Below the pieces are notes generated by a model. The model ran no database searches. It was not told where the DNA came from and saw only the letters and a program-made list of their open reading frames with translations. A stretch of 64,000 nucleotides of DNA, taken from Lysobacteraceae bacterium NML08-0793 (GTDB lineage: Bacteria; Pseudomonadota; Gammaproteobacteria; Xanthomonadales; Xanthomonadaceae). Positions 19,187 through 28,984 of this stretch are shown in pieces (the stretch's first letter is position 1; each line of letters opens with the position of its first letter). The translations under genes and the position numbers were made by a program. Location of the stretch: the NCBI GenBank assembly GCA_002798275.1, contig NWQR01000007.1, positions 62,001 to 126,000 of the forward strand. Direction: 5' to 3'.

Positions 19187-20113
19187 ATGAAAACTCCAAT
19201 GGACAAGAAAAAACTCAACACCATGAAGCGTGCACTGTCCGAAATGGTCGAGCAGGTTGGCAGCGCGAGTGCAGAAATCTATCAGCGCAAACGCAGTTAT
19301 GTGCAGGAATACATCACGCAGGGTAAAGTCCATTTCACCCACAAGTGGCATGACGATTTTTTGGAACAAGACTGTGAACTCGCCTACCCCATTGCAGAAG
19401 TCATCCACGACCTGCATAACGAGTTGTGCCTGCCGCTTGAGCACTTTCTGAAAGCCCCTGACGAAGCCTTGTTTCGCGCCATATTGTCGAAAGCCTATTA
19501 CCTCACGGCGGCCTATGTGCGCCTGCATCTTTCCGGGGAGGACCAGCCAGAGCTCTTCAACCCAAGCGACAGCTGTTTTGCGTTCTTGGCGTCATTCTTT
19601 TTTGGCCAAGAAGAGCAAAAGCACAGCTTTTTTGCCTTTCAAAACCTATTGGCAAAACCGAGTGATTGTGCGTGTCCGCAGGAAATGGATGCCGCTCACA
19701 CCCTCTTTCCGCTGTCTTTCTTTCTGGCGAAAGAGTATCTGTCGCTGGAAGCAGATATATCACAGGCATCTTCATTCACATTCAACGACCTGTATCGCAC
19801 AGCTTGCGCAGGTTTCACCGAAGAAAACAAAGACAAAGCCCAGCAGATTTTTGCCGACTTGTGCGACTACCATCTCAAGCAGTGCCGCAGCAGCAATAAA
19901 GCTTTCCCCGAGTTTGAACACCCCATCGAGCAATGGATGCCATGGGAAATCCTTGCGCTGTTGCGCCTGCGTGCCTTGAAGGGATTGGATAACAGCTTTA
20001 TTGACCATCCATTGATTTCCCCTTTCATCCCTTTTGTGGGCCTTGAGCCGCAGGGATTTTTTGATGATGAACAAAAGCTGCTAAGACGCGCCATGCTCCA
20101 AGAGTTTTCCTGA
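19187..20113 (+). CDS. Unknown alpha-helical protein, possible immunity protein (3)
   Basis: A 308-aa predicted soluble helical protein. Features are a basic N-terminus (MDKKKLNTMKRALSEMVEQV), EYITQGKVHFTHKWHDDFLE, LSKAYYLTAAYVRLHLSGED and a C-terminal MPWEILALLRLRALKGLDNS followed by HPLISPFIPF. The layout (helical, about 300 aa, C-terminal WE-LALL-HP-block) weakly recalls immunity families such as Imm49 or DUF1911, but I cannot confirm either. ATG 19187 or 19199 could start it. The base composition is lower in GC than neighbouring housekeeping genes but higher than that of the two preceding genes. Confidence 0.72.
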   Translation: MKTPMDKKKLNTMKRALSEMVEQVGSASAEIYQRKRSYVQEYITQGKVHFTHKWHDDFLEQDCELAYPIAEVIHDLHNELCLPLEHFLKAPDEALFRAILSKAYYLTAAYVRLHLSGEDQPELFNPSDSCFAFLASFFFGQEEQKHSFFAFQNLLAKPSDCACPQEMDAAHTLFPLSFFLAKEYLSLEADISQASSFTFNDLYRTACAGFTEENKDKAQQIFADLCDYHLKQCRSSNKAFPEFEHPIEQWMPWEILALLRLRALKGLDNSFIDHPLISPFIPFVGLEPQGFFDDEQKLLRRAMLQEFS

Positions 20114-20152
20114 GCGCGCCTTGCAACTGTTGTCTTGCCTACAAGGAATGCA

Positions 20153-20839
20153 ATGAACACCGCCCAAAACACCCTGACCACTGACGAAGCTGAAAAAGCC
20201 CTCAAAAAGCTGCACCGCTTGGCAAAGAAGGGCGAGTTGGAAGTGGAAGACTTGCTCAAACTGCTGAAAACGCCCGATGCCAAGTTTGTTGCACCATTGC
20301 GTGAAATGGTCAAGCAATACGATTGGCAACCACTGAATGACCAACTGGTTGTGCCATTCGCCAGCTGGGTGGATGTGGTCTGCCTGTATCTGGAACAGGG
20401 CGTGGAAGGCTTGATACTGGCCGCCAAAAACAAAGGCTGCTTTGCCGAGCTTGCCCTGGCCGCCTTGCCTGAACTGCCCACGCCGGAGAGTTTTTCTGCC
20501 TTTGTGGAGATATCGGGCGTTTTTGAGCCGGAAATTGGCGAAGAAAACAGTGAACTTGCCAAGAATTTCATCTACGAACTTTGCGATGCATCGCACCGGC
20601 TCTCCAAAGAACCCATACCAGAAGCATTGCGCCAGCAACTTATCCCCATCCTGAAGAAGTTCGTGCTTTGGGGCGACAAAACAGGCGATGAGAGCGTCAA
20701 AGTGCACGCACTGGTGCCTTTCAGGTATGTGGGCACAATGGCAGATATTGACTTTGTCAAAGCTGCCTCATTCAATGAGGCGCATTACCAAGGTACAGAG
20801 AAAATCGTCATCAAGGACATCAAAAAACGGCATAAATAG
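20153..20839 (+). CDS. Unknown helical-repeat-like protein, possible immunity protein (4)
   Basis: A 228-aa soluble protein, probably a chain of helices: AEKALKKLHRLAKKGELEVE, DLLKLLKTPDAKFVAPLREM, VDVVCLYLEQGVEGLILAAK, ELALAALPELPTPESFSAFV, basic C-terminus IKDIKKRHK. It resembles HEAT-like stacking but no family is certain. Start ATG 20153 follows AAGGA (20143-20147). It lies 39 nt after the previous gene and 18 nt before DUF4166, ending the accessory island. Confidence 0.72.
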   Translation: MNTAQNTLTTDEAEKALKKLHRLAKKGELEVEDLLKLLKTPDAKFVAPLREMVKQYDWQPLNDQLVVPFASWVDVVCLYLEQGVEGLILAAKNKGCFAELALAALPELPTPESFSAFVEISGVFEPEIGEENSELAKNFIYELCDASHRLSKEPIPEALRQQLIPILKKFVLWGDKTGDESVKVHALVPFRYVGTMADIDFVKAASFNEAHYQGTEKIVIKDIKKRHK

Positions 20840-20857
20840 TTCGCCTACACTACCCCC

Positions 20858-21511
20858 ATGTCAAACAATAGCCATCAATCCAGCCCGATAGTGGCACGTG
20901 GCGAAGGCGAGCTGTTCCGCGAGGTGATGGGACAGGATTGGCTGCGCCTTCACCCGGATATTCGCCGTCGCTTCGAGAAAAACCCGGCGCCGGGAAAGCC
21001 GCTGCGTTACCGCGGCCTGCTCTCGGACTTGATGGCCTCGCATATCGGGCGCTGCCTAGGTTATTTGACTCGACCTCTGATTCAAGGGGCACTGATTCCA
21101 TACAGTCAGCAGGATGTTCCCGTGGATATCAAGGTTTACGGCCTGCCCAATGATCCGGCTATCTACAAGCAGCGCATTTATCACTTGCATGGACGTGCGC
21201 CAGTGCGTTTTGTCAGCCATATGCTGGAAGATGAAAATGGTCAGGTGCTGGAGTTTGTCGGTGCTGGGCTTGGCATGAGCTTGAACTTGTTTGTTGATGG
21301 CGACAGCCTGCACTTTCAAAGCGGGTATTATTTCTGGCAGGTTTTTGGTCGTCGGCTGCGCTTGCCGCACTGGATGACACCGGGAAAAACATTTCTTTGG
21401 CACCACAATGAAACCCCGGAGCGTTTTAATATCCGTATTGAAATCCGTCATCCGCTGTTCGGGCTGATGTTCCGGCAGACAGGTGTTTTTGAGGAGATAA
21501 AGCATGTATGA
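20858..21511 (+). CDS. DUF4166-family protein
   Basis: A 217-aa protein resembling DUF4166: LRLHPDIRRRFEKNPAPGKP (about 29-48), an internal GALIPYSQQDVPVDIKVYGL, and FQSGYYFWQVFGRRLRLPHW (about 154-173) near the C-terminus. In other bacteria DUF4166 is often next to, or fused with, NAD-dependent sugar epimerase-like or saccharopine dehydrogenase-like proteins; the function is unknown. The stop overlaps the next start by 8 nt, so the pair is likely co-translated. Confidence 0.8.
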   Translation: MSNNSHQSSPIVARGEGELFREVMGQDWLRLHPDIRRRFEKNPAPGKPLRYRGLLSDLMASHIGRCLGYLTRPLIQGALIPYSQQDVPVDIKVYGLPNDPAIYKQRIYHLHGRAPVRFVSHMLEDENGQVLEFVGAGLGMSLNLFVDGDSLHFQSGYYFWQVFGRRLRLPHWMTPGKTFLWHHNETPERFNIRIEIRHPLFGLMFRQTGVFEEIKHV

Positions 21512-22988
21512 CACCCATACGCTGGCATTGGTCTTGATGGCCATTCAAGGTGCGCTGGGCGCGTTCGATACGCTTTTCCACCACGAAGGTACTGAAGCAC
21601 TGGCACGCCGAGAAACTGCCGCGCGCGAGCTGGGCATCCATGCCCTGCGCTCATCCATTTATTGCGGCCTGTTCATCGGTATTTCCTCTTGGGCATGGCA
21701 TGGGCTATGGGCATGGGTACTGCTGGCAGTGTTTGTGGTTGAAATCATCCTGACGCTATGGGATTTCATCGAAGAAGACCGCACTCGCCTTTTGCCTGCC
21801 ACCGAGCGTGTCACGCATACCGTGCTTGCCATCAATGCCGGTGCCTTCATCATGCTGCTGGCGCTGACGGCGCATGGCTGGGCAGCACAGCCCACGGCAT
21901 TGGTCTGGCAGCCACAAGGTTGGCTGGGGGCATGGCTTGCCCTGTGTGGTGTAGGCGTGGGCATATCGGCGCTGCGCGATGGCTTGGCTGCAATGCGTCT
22001 AGCTCGCCGTGCCCACTCTGCCATGCAGACACGTCACCCGCCTGTACGTTTTGGCAGCAAACCACAGCATGTACTGGTCACCGGCGGTACCGGCTTTGTC
22101 GGGCAAGTGCTCATTCGGCAATTGCTGGCCGATGGCCATGCGGTCAGTGTGTTGAGCCGAAACCCGCGTGTAGCCGCTTGGCAATTGGGGGGTGCCGTGC
22201 GCTGCGTGGCCAAGCTGGAGGACTTGCCGGCGGCCACTCCGGTAGAGGTGGTCATCAATCTTGCCGGAGCCCGCATCCTTGGGTGGCGCTGGAGTGCACG
22301 CCGCCGCGCCCAGCTGCTACAAAGCCGGGAGGGGCTGACCCAGCGATTGGTGGCGTGGATGCGCACGCAACCGCACAAGCCTTGGTTGATGCTTTCTGCC
22401 TCGGCGATTGGCTACTACGGAGTGCAGCCATTGGGTGATAACCGGCCACTGGATGAATCCTCGCCTGCGCAACCTATTTTCATGTCCGAGCTGTGCCAGC
22501 GCTGGGAGGCCGCCGCCGCCAGCGCGGCATCCTTGGGAGTGAAAGTCGCCCTGCTGCGCTTTGGCTTTGTGCTGGGGCACCAAGGCTCATTGCCGATGAT
22601 GTTGCTGCCGGTGCATCTGGGCATGGGCGGGCCGCTGGGTGATGGTCGCCAGTGGCTGTCCTGGGTGCATGTGCAGGATGTTGTCCGCGCCATGGCGTAT
22701 GTCTGGACGCAGGCCGAAACCGCCACCGATGGCACGGCTGTTGAAGTGTTCAACCTGACCGCACCCGAGCCGCTTGGTCAAGCCGACTTCACCCGCGTGG
22801 CGGCCAAGGTATTGCGTCGTCCGTATGGCCTGCCCACACCCGCCGCACCGATGCGCTGGCTGTTGGGCGAGCAGGCCGATTTGTTGCTGCAAGGCCAGCG
22901 GGTGCTGCCGGTGAAACTTGTCGAAAGCGGTTTTGTCTTTGCCTTCGACAACGCTCATGAAGCACTAACCGATTTGTGCCGCCAATGA
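21504..22988 (+). CDS. Membrane domain fused to TIGR01777-family epimerase
   Basis: A 494-aa fusion. Residues 1-165 form a membrane module of about five helices (LALVLMAIQGALGAF, SIYCGLFIGISSWAWHGLWA, WVLLAVFVVEIILTLW, VLAINAGAFIMLLALTAHGW, WLGAWLALCGVGVGI). Residues about 185-494 form an extended SDR epimerase of the TIGR01777 family with Rossmann motif VLVTGGTGFVGQVLIRQLL, INLAGARILGWRW, SASAIGYYG, LLRFGFVLG and WLSWVHVQDVVRAM. The substrate is unknown; the fused membrane part suggests a lipid-linked or membrane substrate. Start ATG 21504 follows GAGGAGA. Confidence 0.87.
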   Translation: MYDTHTLALVLMAIQGALGAFDTLFHHEGTEALARRETAARELGIHALRSSIYCGLFIGISSWAWHGLWAWVLLAVFVVEIILTLWDFIEEDRTRLLPATERVTHTVLAINAGAFIMLLALTAHGWAAQPTALVWQPQGWLGAWLALCGVGVGISALRDGLAAMRLARRAHSAMQTRHPPVRFGSKPQHVLVTGGTGFVGQVLIRQLLADGHAVSVLSRNPRVAAWQLGGAVRCVAKLEDLPAATPVEVVINLAGARILGWRWSARRRAQLLQSREGLTQRLVAWMRTQPHKPWLMLSASAIGYYGVQPLGDNRPLDESSPAQPIFMSELCQRWEAAAASAASLGVKVALLRFGFVLGHQGSLPMMLLPVHLGMGGPLGDGRQWLSWVHVQDVVRAMAYVWTQAETATDGTAVEVFNLTAPEPLGQADFTRVAAKVLRRPYGLPTPAAPMRWLLGEQADLLLQGQRVLPVKLVESGFVFAFDNAHEALTDLCRQ

Positions 22989-23000
22989 CCGGCGACGCAT

Positions 23001-23579
23001 TCAGGGCGATTCCGGCAGCGCTTTGATCTGGCTTTCCGCCGGCGGCTGCCAATCAACCAGCAATCCGCTGAGTCTTGGGCTGTTATCGCGTACCCAGTCG
23101 GCCATTTGTCGGCTTTCTTCGCCATAAAAACGCCGCTGCACCAGAACCGTCATTGCGCCCGAGCCATGCGGCATGACACGGACAAAATTGACCTCGGTCA
23201 TGCCCGGTGCGCCCAATACGCCCAGCATCCGGTATTCGCCGCCTGGCGGCTGATCGGCCTGCACCAGCAGGCCTTTTTCTTTGTAGCCTGCGGCCATCGC
23301 TTCGGCCCATTGACGGGTGTTTTCGGCATCAGCCCCCGGCCGCATGACCAGGGTCAGCATTTCCTGCCAGCGCTGCAAGTCTTCCTGCCCTGCCGGTGTG
23401 AACTCGTGCTGGCCGTTTTTTGAATAGCGATGTAGATAGCGCTTGCCATCGAAGTTCAAGGTTTGTTGACCATTAGCCGACTTGGGCGCAGCGGCTGCCC
23501 GCTGCGCTTGCGCGCTCTGCGGGGCGGCGAGGGTCAACAGGGCACTGGTCAGTGCCAGGGAAATAGCAAGGTTTTTCAT
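23001..23579 (-). CDS. Secreted protein of unknown function
   Basis: A 192-aa protein with a clear signal peptide (MKNLAISLALTSALLTLAAP, cleavage probably after AQA near residue 26). The mature part contains NFDGKRYLHRYSKNGQHEFT, AEAMAAGYKEKGLLVQADQP and MTEVNFVRVMPHGSGAMTVL. It probably resides in the periplasm. I do not recognise a family. The ATG at 23577-23579 was chosen because it starts the signal peptide. It lies downstream of cobS on the same strand (107 nt gap) and may or may not belong to that transcript. Confidence 0.72.
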   Translation of the reverse strand: MKNLAISLALTSALLTLAAPQSAQAQRAAAAPKSANGQQTLNFDGKRYLHRYSKNGQHEFTPAGQEDLQRWQEMLTLVMRPGADAENTRQWAEAMAAGYKEKGLLVQADQPPGGEYRMLGVLGAPGMTEVNFVRVMPHGSGAMTVLVQRRFYGEESRQMADWVRDNSPRLSGLLVDWQPPAESQIKALPESP

Positions 23580-23686
23580 GGGGGATCCAGTCATTTCAAG
23601 GGTGCAAATTGTAGGCCGACAGGTACGGCACTTGTTCACGGTTTTCTTGCTTCAGCGTTTTTCCAGAGAAAACCGTGCCTGCAAGC

Positions 23687-24436
23687 TCAATAGCGTATCT
23701 GCGGCAAATACGGCCCAAGCGCCACGCATAGCACCAGCACGCTGGTTTCGGTGATTTCCACCAGTGCGCCGAGGGTATCGCCGGTGGTGCCGCCTAGGCG
23801 TTTGATGCAGGCGCTGCGCCAGCGCCAGAACACCAGCAACAGGCCAGCCAGCAGGGATAGCGCAAGGCTGGGCGGCAGTATCGCCAGCACCGGCAGCGCC
23901 AGCAGGGTGATGAGCCAGCCGACCCAAGGCGTAGGGGCAAGGCCGCTGCCAAGGCCATCGGCGCGCACATAGGCGGTGGTGAGCAGTGCTGGCAGCAATA
24001 ACAGCCGTCCGGCAAATACCGCTAGAAACAAGACCACCGGCGCTTCCGGCAGGCTTGCTAGGGCGGCAAATTTCAGCAGCAAGACCAGATGCAGTGCGGC
24101 GACCCCGGCAGGGCCGCTGGTCGGGTCTTTCATGATCGCTAGGGTTTTCTTTCGATCGCCAATGCCGCCTGCCCAAGCATCGGCGCTATCGGCTAGGCCA
24201 TCCAGATGCAAGCCGCCAGTCAACCAGACCCAGGCCAGCAGGATAATCGCCGCCAGCAGCAGATTAGGCAGGAAGTCTGCCAATAGCGCATACAGCAGCG
24301 CCAACAGTGTGCCCAGCAAGGCGCCTACCAGCGGGTAATACAGCACCGAATGTCGCCGCGCCCGGCTGTCGGCAAATACCGATACCGGCACCGGGATGCG
24401 ACTTAAAAAACCAAGGGCGGCAGCAAAGGCTTTCAT
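23687..24436 (-). CDS. cobS: Adenosylcobinamide-GDP ribazoletransferase (cobalamin synthase)
   Basis: A 249-aa membrane enzyme joining adenosylcobinamide-GDP with alpha-ribazole(-phosphate) in the last step of B12 assembly. Family blocks are FLSRIPVPV (about 9-17), GGLHLDGLADSADAWAGG (about 73-90), MKDPTSGPAG (about 101-110) and LGGTTGDTLGALVEITE (about 216-232). About six hydrophobic helices. The ATG at 24434-24436 overlaps the cobC stop (ATGA). Last clear gene of the riboswitch-led cobalamin cluster. Confidence 0.94.
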   Translation of the reverse strand: MKAFAAALGFLSRIPVPVSVFADSRARRHSVLYYPLVGALLGTLLALLYALLADFLPNLLLAAIILLAWVWLTGGLHLDGLADSADAWAGGIGDRKKTLAIMKDPTSGPAGVAALHLVLLLKFAALASLPEAPVVLFLAVFAGRLLLLPALLTTAYVRADGLGSGLAPTPWVGWLITLLALPVLAILPPSLALSLLAGLLLVFWRWRSACIKRLGGTTGDTLGALVEITETSVLVLCVALGPYLPQIRY

Positions 24437-24993
24437 AGTTGGTGCTCCGGCAAGGGCCAGACCAGGTAATGGAGACTGGCATGGGGTACGTCGATACCGA
24501 CCATATCGGCAAAACTGCGTTGTTCTGCCCAGCAGCGCAAGAGACGAATCGCGCCGCCGTGGGTAATCACCAGCACGCGCTCGTCCGTGGTCGGCGCATT
24601 CGCCGCCAGTGCCGCATGCAGGCGGGCGGCAAACTGCGCCAAGGTTTCCGCGCCAGGCGGTGGGTGATGCCAAGGGTCGGCCCAGAATGCTGCCAGCGCC
24701 TCGCCATCCTGTTCGGCGATCTGCGCAATCGGTATCCCCTGCCAACGGCCAAAGTGATATTCGGCCAAGCCCTCGGCCACGGTCAGCGGCAGTGCGCGTT
24801 GGCTGGCAAGTTCGCGGGCAAAGGCGGCGCAGCGTTGCAAGGGCGAAGTCAGAATGCGATCCCAGTGTCGGCCTGCCACCGCCTGGCGCAATTGCTGCCA
24901 GCCCTGTGTGGTCAGCGCATCGTCCAGTTGTCCGCGATAGCTGGCCTTGCCGGTATCGCCATGACGGAGCAAATCAAACCCGGTCGGTTTCAT
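24433..24993 (-). CDS. cobC: Alpha-ribazole phosphatase-type histidine phosphatase
   Basis: A 186-aa histidine phosphatase superfamily protein with [20 protein letters not shown] (about 9-28), the second Arg/Glu block [14 protein letters not shown] (about 73-86) and catalytic [13 protein letters not shown] (about 140-152). In this context it removes the 5'-phosphate of alpha-ribazole or of cobalamin 5'-phosphate. Overlaps cobS and cobT by 4 nt each. Confidence 0.9.
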   Translation of the reverse strand: MKPTGFDLLRHGDTGKASYRGQLDDALTTQGWQQLRQAVAGRHWDRILTSPLQRCAAFARELASQRALPLTVAEGLAEYHFGRWQGIPIAQIAEQDGEALAAFWADPWHHPPPGAETLAQFAARLHAALAANAPTTDERVLVITHGGAIRLLRCWAEQRSFADMVGIDVPHASLHYLVWPLPEHQL

Positions 24994-26036
24994 GCTTGAC
25001 TGACTCCGGCTTGCGCAAAGGTCGCCATCTGCCCATGCAGGGCGCAGGCAAGCTGCAACAGCGGCAGTGCACTGGCCGCCCCACTGCCTTCGCCAAGGCG
25101 CAGCTCCAGATCAAGCAATGGCTCGGCATCGAGTGCCTGCAAAATCAGCCCGTGCCCCTGCTCTTTCGAACGATGTGCAAACAGCATCCAGTTACGACTT
25201 TGCGGCTGGATTTGCACGGCGACCAAGGCGGCGGCGCTGCTGATGAAGCCATCCACCAATATCGGCAAGCCCGCTTGTGCCGCAGCGATATAGCTGCCTG
25301 CAAGGGCGGCGATTTCAAAGCCGCCAAGACAACGCAACCAGTCAAGCGCCCCGCCCTGTCCGGCATGCAAGGCCAGTGCACGATTGACGACTGCGGCCTT
25401 GTGGGCGATACCGTCCGCAGATAACCCGGTGCCGGCGCCAGCCAGGCGTTCGGCAGGCAGCCCGAGCACGGCGCAGGCCAAGGCGGTGGCGGCGGTGGTA
25501 TTGCCGATGCCCATTTCGCCCCCAATGAAAATATCCGCAGCCTCGTCTCGGGCGCGCTGGACGCTGGCACGGCCTGCCGCCAAGGCCGCGCCAAGTTGCG
25601 CCATGTCCATTGCGGGTTTCTGGCAGAAGTTTTCCGTACACGGGGCAATCCATGTCCGGATTACACCGGACATCGCCCTAGGGTCATTCACCAGCCCCAG
25701 ATTCACCACTTCGAGCCTTGCGCCAAGCTGCTGCGCCAGTACGTTGATGGCGGCGCCGCCTGCGGCAAAGTTGGCCAGCATCTGCCCGGTTACCGCCTGC
25801 GGAAAAGCCGAGATGTTTTCTGCTGCCACACCGTGATCGGCGGCAAATATCGCAATCCACGGTTTTTCTATCGCCGGTTTGATCCGCCGCTGCATCGCCG
25901 CCAGCGTGATGGCGAGCGTCTCCAGCCGCCCCAATGCTCCCGGAGGTTTGGTGAGCTGCGCCTGATGTTGCACGGCTCTCTCGCGCATCGGCAGGTCCAG
26001 CGCCGCTACCGGCGCCTGCAACCAATCAAGTTCCAT
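24990..26036 (-). CDS. cobT: Nicotinate-nucleotide:dimethylbenzimidazole phosphoribosyltransferase
   Basis: A 348-aa enzyme that makes alpha-ribazole 5'-phosphate, the lower ligand precursor of B12. Visible blocks are [17 protein letters not shown] (about 30-46), [20 protein letters not shown] (about 63-82), [20 protein letters not shown] (about 173-192) and [20 protein letters not shown] near the C-terminus with the catalytic Glu. Its ATG overlaps the cobU stop by 11 nt. Confidence 0.95.
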   Translation of the reverse strand: MELDWLQAPVAALDLPMRERAVQHQAQLTKPPGALGRLETLAITLAAMQRRIKPAIEKPWIAIFAADHGVAAENISAFPQAVTGQMLANFAAGGAAINVLAQQLGARLEVVNLGLVNDPRAMSGVIRTWIAPCTENFCQKPAMDMAQLGAALAAGRASVQRARDEAADIFIGGEMGIGNTTAATALACAVLGLPAERLAGAGTGLSADGIAHKAAVVNRALALHAGQGGALDWLRCLGGFEIAALAGSYIAAAQAGLPILVDGFISSAAALVAVQIQPQSRNWMLFAHRSKEQGHGLILQALDAEPLLDLELRLGEGSGAASALPLLQLACALHGQMATFAQAGVSQA

Positions 26037-26550
26037 CGTTTTTTCCTTTCAGATGCCAGGCAAGCCCGGCCACTACCATCACCACGGCATCGCAATGCGC
26101 GGCAAGACGCTGGTGCAGGCGACCGGCCTCGTCCACGAAGCGGCGTGAAAGCGCGCCCATCGGCACCACGCCCTGTCCGACTTCATTGCTGACCAAAATC
26201 ACCTCGCCCGGAATCTTGGCCAATGTCGCAAGCAGCGCATCTTGGCTTGCGTGCAGGTTTTCTGGAGCCGCCAGCAGATGATTGCTGAGCCAGAGCGTCA
26301 GGCAATCGACCAGCAGCATGCCTTCGGGCTGTGCATGGGTTTGCAGCGCCTCGGCAAGCGCCAGTGGCGCCTCCACCAGCGACCATTCGGGCGGACGTTG
26401 CTGGCGATGATGGGCAATGCGGGCGGCCATTTCCGCATCGAGTGCCTGGGCGGTGGCGATATAAGTTACCGGCTTGCCCGATTGGCGGGCGAGGCGTTCG
26501 GCAAAGGCACTTTTGCCGGAGCGAGCGCCGCCCAGAATCAGTCGTTGCAT
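26026..26550 (-). CDS. cobU: Adenosylcobinamide kinase / guanylyltransferase
   Basis: A 174-aa bifunctional enzyme that phosphorylates adenosylcobinamide and transfers GMP to it. P-loop [18 protein letters not shown] (about 4-21), the guanylylated-His region [19 protein letters not shown] (about 44-62) and [13 protein letters not shown] (about 80-92) identify the family. The start was set at 26550 because it places the P-loop at the N-terminus as in homologues; an open extension upstream is inside cobQ. Overlaps cobQ by 13 nt. Confidence 0.93.
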   Translation of the reverse strand: MQRLILGGARSGKSAFAERLARQSGKPVTYIATAQALDAEMAARIAHHRQQRPPEWSLVEAPLALAEALQTHAQPEGMLLVDCLTLWLSNHLLAAPENLHASQDALLATLAKIPGEVILVSNEVGQGVVPMGALSRRFVDEAGRLHQRLAAHCDAVVMVVAGLAWHLKGKNDGT

Positions 26551-28010
26551 ATTGGAACCCCCATGAGTTTTTTCAAGGCTGCCGTATCCAGATGCGCCTC
26601 TACCGCATCGGCCAGACGCTCGATGCTGGCGCGGCGCAAGGCGGCAAGATCCAGTGGCTGGGCGCTGGCAAGCCCGGCCCATTGCAGCAGCAGATCGAGC
26701 GCCTCGGGGGCATTGAACAGGCCATGTAGATAACTGCCCAGCACCTGGTCATCGGATGAGCACGCGCCATCGTATTCGCCGTTTGCCAGTCGTATCGGCT
26801 GAAGCCCTTCGATACGGCTTTGCCCGCAATGGATTTCATAGCCCGATACCGGCGCGGTTTTGCCGAGCAAATGCAGGCATCCGTGCACATTGGCCAGACG
26901 TTTTTGTTTGTGCAGCACGGTGTCGATGGACAGATAACCAAGACCAGCATGACGACCTGCCACACCTTCCAGCCCGTCCGGGTCGTGGATGGACTGCCCG
27001 AGCATCTGCATGCCGCCGCAAATGCCGATCAGCTTGCCGCCATAACGCAGATGTCGGGCAATGGCCGCCTCCCAGCCCTGCGCACGCAGCCAAGCCAAGT
27101 CGGCACAGGTCGCCTTGCTGCCCGGCAGGATAATCAGGTCGCACGGCGGTATCGCCTGCCCGGCTGGGATGAATTGCAGTGCCACCTGCGGATGGGCACG
27201 CAATGCATCGAAGTCATTGTGATTGCTGATTCTTGGCAGTGCCGGCACCACGACTTGTAACTGCGCCTGTGTCTGGGTGTCGGACAGCTTCGGCAGTGCG
27301 TCCTCGGCCTCAAGATGCAGCCCCGGCATGAAGGGCAACACCCCGAGCACCGGCTTGCCGCTGCGTGCTTCCAACCAGCGCAGCCCCGGCATCAGCAGGG
27401 CGATATCGCCACGGAAACGGTTGATGATGAAGCCAGCCACGCGCGCGCGTTCGCTTTCGGAGAGCAAATCCAGCGTGCCGACCAGATGTGCGAACACCCC
27501 GCCCCGGTCGATGTCGGCAATCAGCAACACCGGGCAATCGACCGCCTCGGCATAGCCCATATTGGCGATGTCATGGGCGCGCAGATTGATTTCAGCGGGA
27601 CTGCCCGCGCCTTCCACCAGCAGTAGATCAAAGGCTTCGAGCAAGCGTCGGTGCGAGGCCAACACTGCCTGCATCGCCTGCGGCTTGTAACGCTGATATT
27701 CGGCTGCGCTCATCTGACCGATGGCCTGGCCGTGCACGATTACTTGCGCGCCGGTATCGGCATGGGGCTTTAGCAAAATCGGGTTGAAATCGCTATGCGG
27801 CGCAACACCTGCGGCTTCGGCCTGCACTGCCTGGGCGCGGCCAATTTCACCGCCATCGACAGTAACGGCGGCATTTAGCGCCATGTTCTGCGGTTTGAAC
27901 GGCGCGACCGTCAGCCCCTGCCGCCGTGCCCAGCGACAGAGCGCCGTAACCATCAGGCTCTTACCTGCATCGGAAGTGCAACCCTGCACCATCAATACTT
28001 TGCCACTCAT
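26538..28010 (-). CDS. cobQ: Cobyric acid synthase CobQ
   Basis: A 490-aa glutamine-dependent amidotransferase that amidates four side chains of adenosylcobyrinic acid a,c-diamide. N-terminal dethiobiotin-synthetase-like domain with [20 protein letters not shown] (about 7-26), [10 protein letters not shown] (about 37-46) and [14 protein letters not shown]-terminal class I glutaminase with nucleophile [10 protein letters not shown] (about 330-339) and His in GSYLHGLF (about 427-434). Full length. Confidence 0.96.
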   Translation of the reverse strand: MSGKVLMVQGCTSDAGKSLMVTALCRWARRQGLTVAPFKPQNMALNAAVTVDGGEIGRAQAVQAEAAGVAPHSDFNPILLKPHADTGAQVIVHGQAIGQMSAAEYQRYKPQAMQAVLASHRRLLEAFDLLLVEGAGSPAEINLRAHDIANMGYAEAVDCPVLLIADIDRGGVFAHLVGTLDLLSESERARVAGFIINRFRGDIALLMPGLRWLEARSGKPVLGVLPFMPGLHLEAEDALPKLSDTQTQAQLQVVVPALPRISNHNDFDALRAHPQVALQFIPAGQAIPPCDLIILPGSKATCADLAWLRAQGWEAAIARHLRYGGKLIGICGGMQMLGQSIHDPDGLEGVAGRHAGLGYLSIDTVLHKQKRLANVHGCLHLLGKTAPVSGYEIHCGQSRIEGLQPIRLANGEYDGACSSDDQVLGSYLHGLFNAPEALDLLLQWAGLASAQPLDLAALRRASIERLADAVEAHLDTAALKKLMGVPICND

Positions 28011-28984
28011 GCGCCAATCTCCTGCAAGGCATGCTCAAGGCGTTGCCAGGCCGCCGGGGTATCCGGCAGACCAAAGCGCAGCGCGGACGGCGCGGCGAAC
28101 TGCCGCACCAGAATTGCTCGCCGAGCCAGTGCTGCCGCCAGCTCGGCGGCGCGCGGGTCTTGCCAATAGCGGAAAAATGCCGTGCCGGTAGTGCGCATGC
28201 CATAACCGGCAAGCAGGGATTCAAGTCGCATGCCTTGTGCCTGCAACCATTGCCGTTGCGTCGTCTGCCAGGCCGTATCGGCCAGTGCCCGGCACAGCAG
28301 CCAACGCGCCGGGCCATTCAGCGCCCAAGGCCCCAGATATTCGGCTAGGCGCTGTAGTGCGCCCGCGGCAGTGCAAACAAAACCGGCGCGAATCCCGGCA
28401 AGGCCGAAGAACTTGCCCACCGAGCGCAGCACCCACAAGCCTTCTTGGCTGTCGGCGCACAGGCTGTTTTCCGGCGTGGCATCCATGAAGGCCTCATCGA
28501 CCACCAGCCAGCCGCCGCGTTCGGCCAGCCGGGCGTGGGCATCGCGCAGCGCCGCTGGTGAAAACACCGCGCCGCTCGGGTTGCAGGGGTTGATCAGCAC
28601 CAGCACATCATGGGTTTGGGCAGCGCCAAGCAGCTTGTCGGCAGGCAGCAGCTCGACCTGATGCCCGGCGTTTTGCCAGGCGTGTGCGTGCTCGGCATAG
28701 CCAGGCGTCAGCACCGCCACACGGCTGCGAGCGCGCAATCGTGGCAGCGCCAAAATCGCCGCTTGCGAACCTGCCACCGGCCATACATCGGCCGTGCCGT
28801 AATAGCGGCGGGCAATCGGCAGCAGCGCGTCATCGTCTTCGGGCAGGCGCTGCCAGATGGTAGGCGGCACTGGCGGCACCGGCCAAGGGCGCGGGCTGAT
28901 GCCAGTGGACAGGTCCAGCCAGTGTTCGGCAGCAATGCCGTACCGGGCTGCGGCACGGTTCAAGCGCCCGCCATGCTCAAGCAT
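28007..28984 (-). CDS. cobD: L-threonine-O-3-phosphate decarboxylase (CobD type)
   Basis: A 325-aa fold-type I PLP enzyme that yields aminopropanol phosphate, the linker between corrin and nucleotide loop. Seen: [15 protein letters not shown] (about 23-37), the substrate block [16 protein letters not shown] (about 122-137), VVDEAFMD (about 161-168) and the PLP lysine in [19 protein letters not shown] (about 185-203). The ATG at 28982-28984 ([16 protein letters not shown]) matches the family start and overlaps cbiB by 8 nt. Nomenclature: Salmonella CobD, Pseudomonas CobC. Confidence 0.92.
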   Translation of the reverse strand: MLEHGGRLNRAAARYGIAAEHWLDLSTGISPRPWPVPPVPPTIWQRLPEDDDALLPIARRYYGTADVWPVAGSQAAILALPRLRARSRVAVLTPGYAEHAHAWQNAGHQVELLPADKLLGAAQTHDVLVLINPCNPSGAVFSPAALRDAHARLAERGGWLVVDEAFMDATPENSLCADSQEGLWVLRSVGKFFGLAGIRAGFVCTAAGALQRLAEYLGPWALNGPARWLLCRALADTAWQTTQRQWLQAQGMRLESLLAGYGMRTTGTAFFRYWQDPRAAELAAALARRAILVRQFAAPSALRFGLPDTPAAWQRLEHALQEIGA

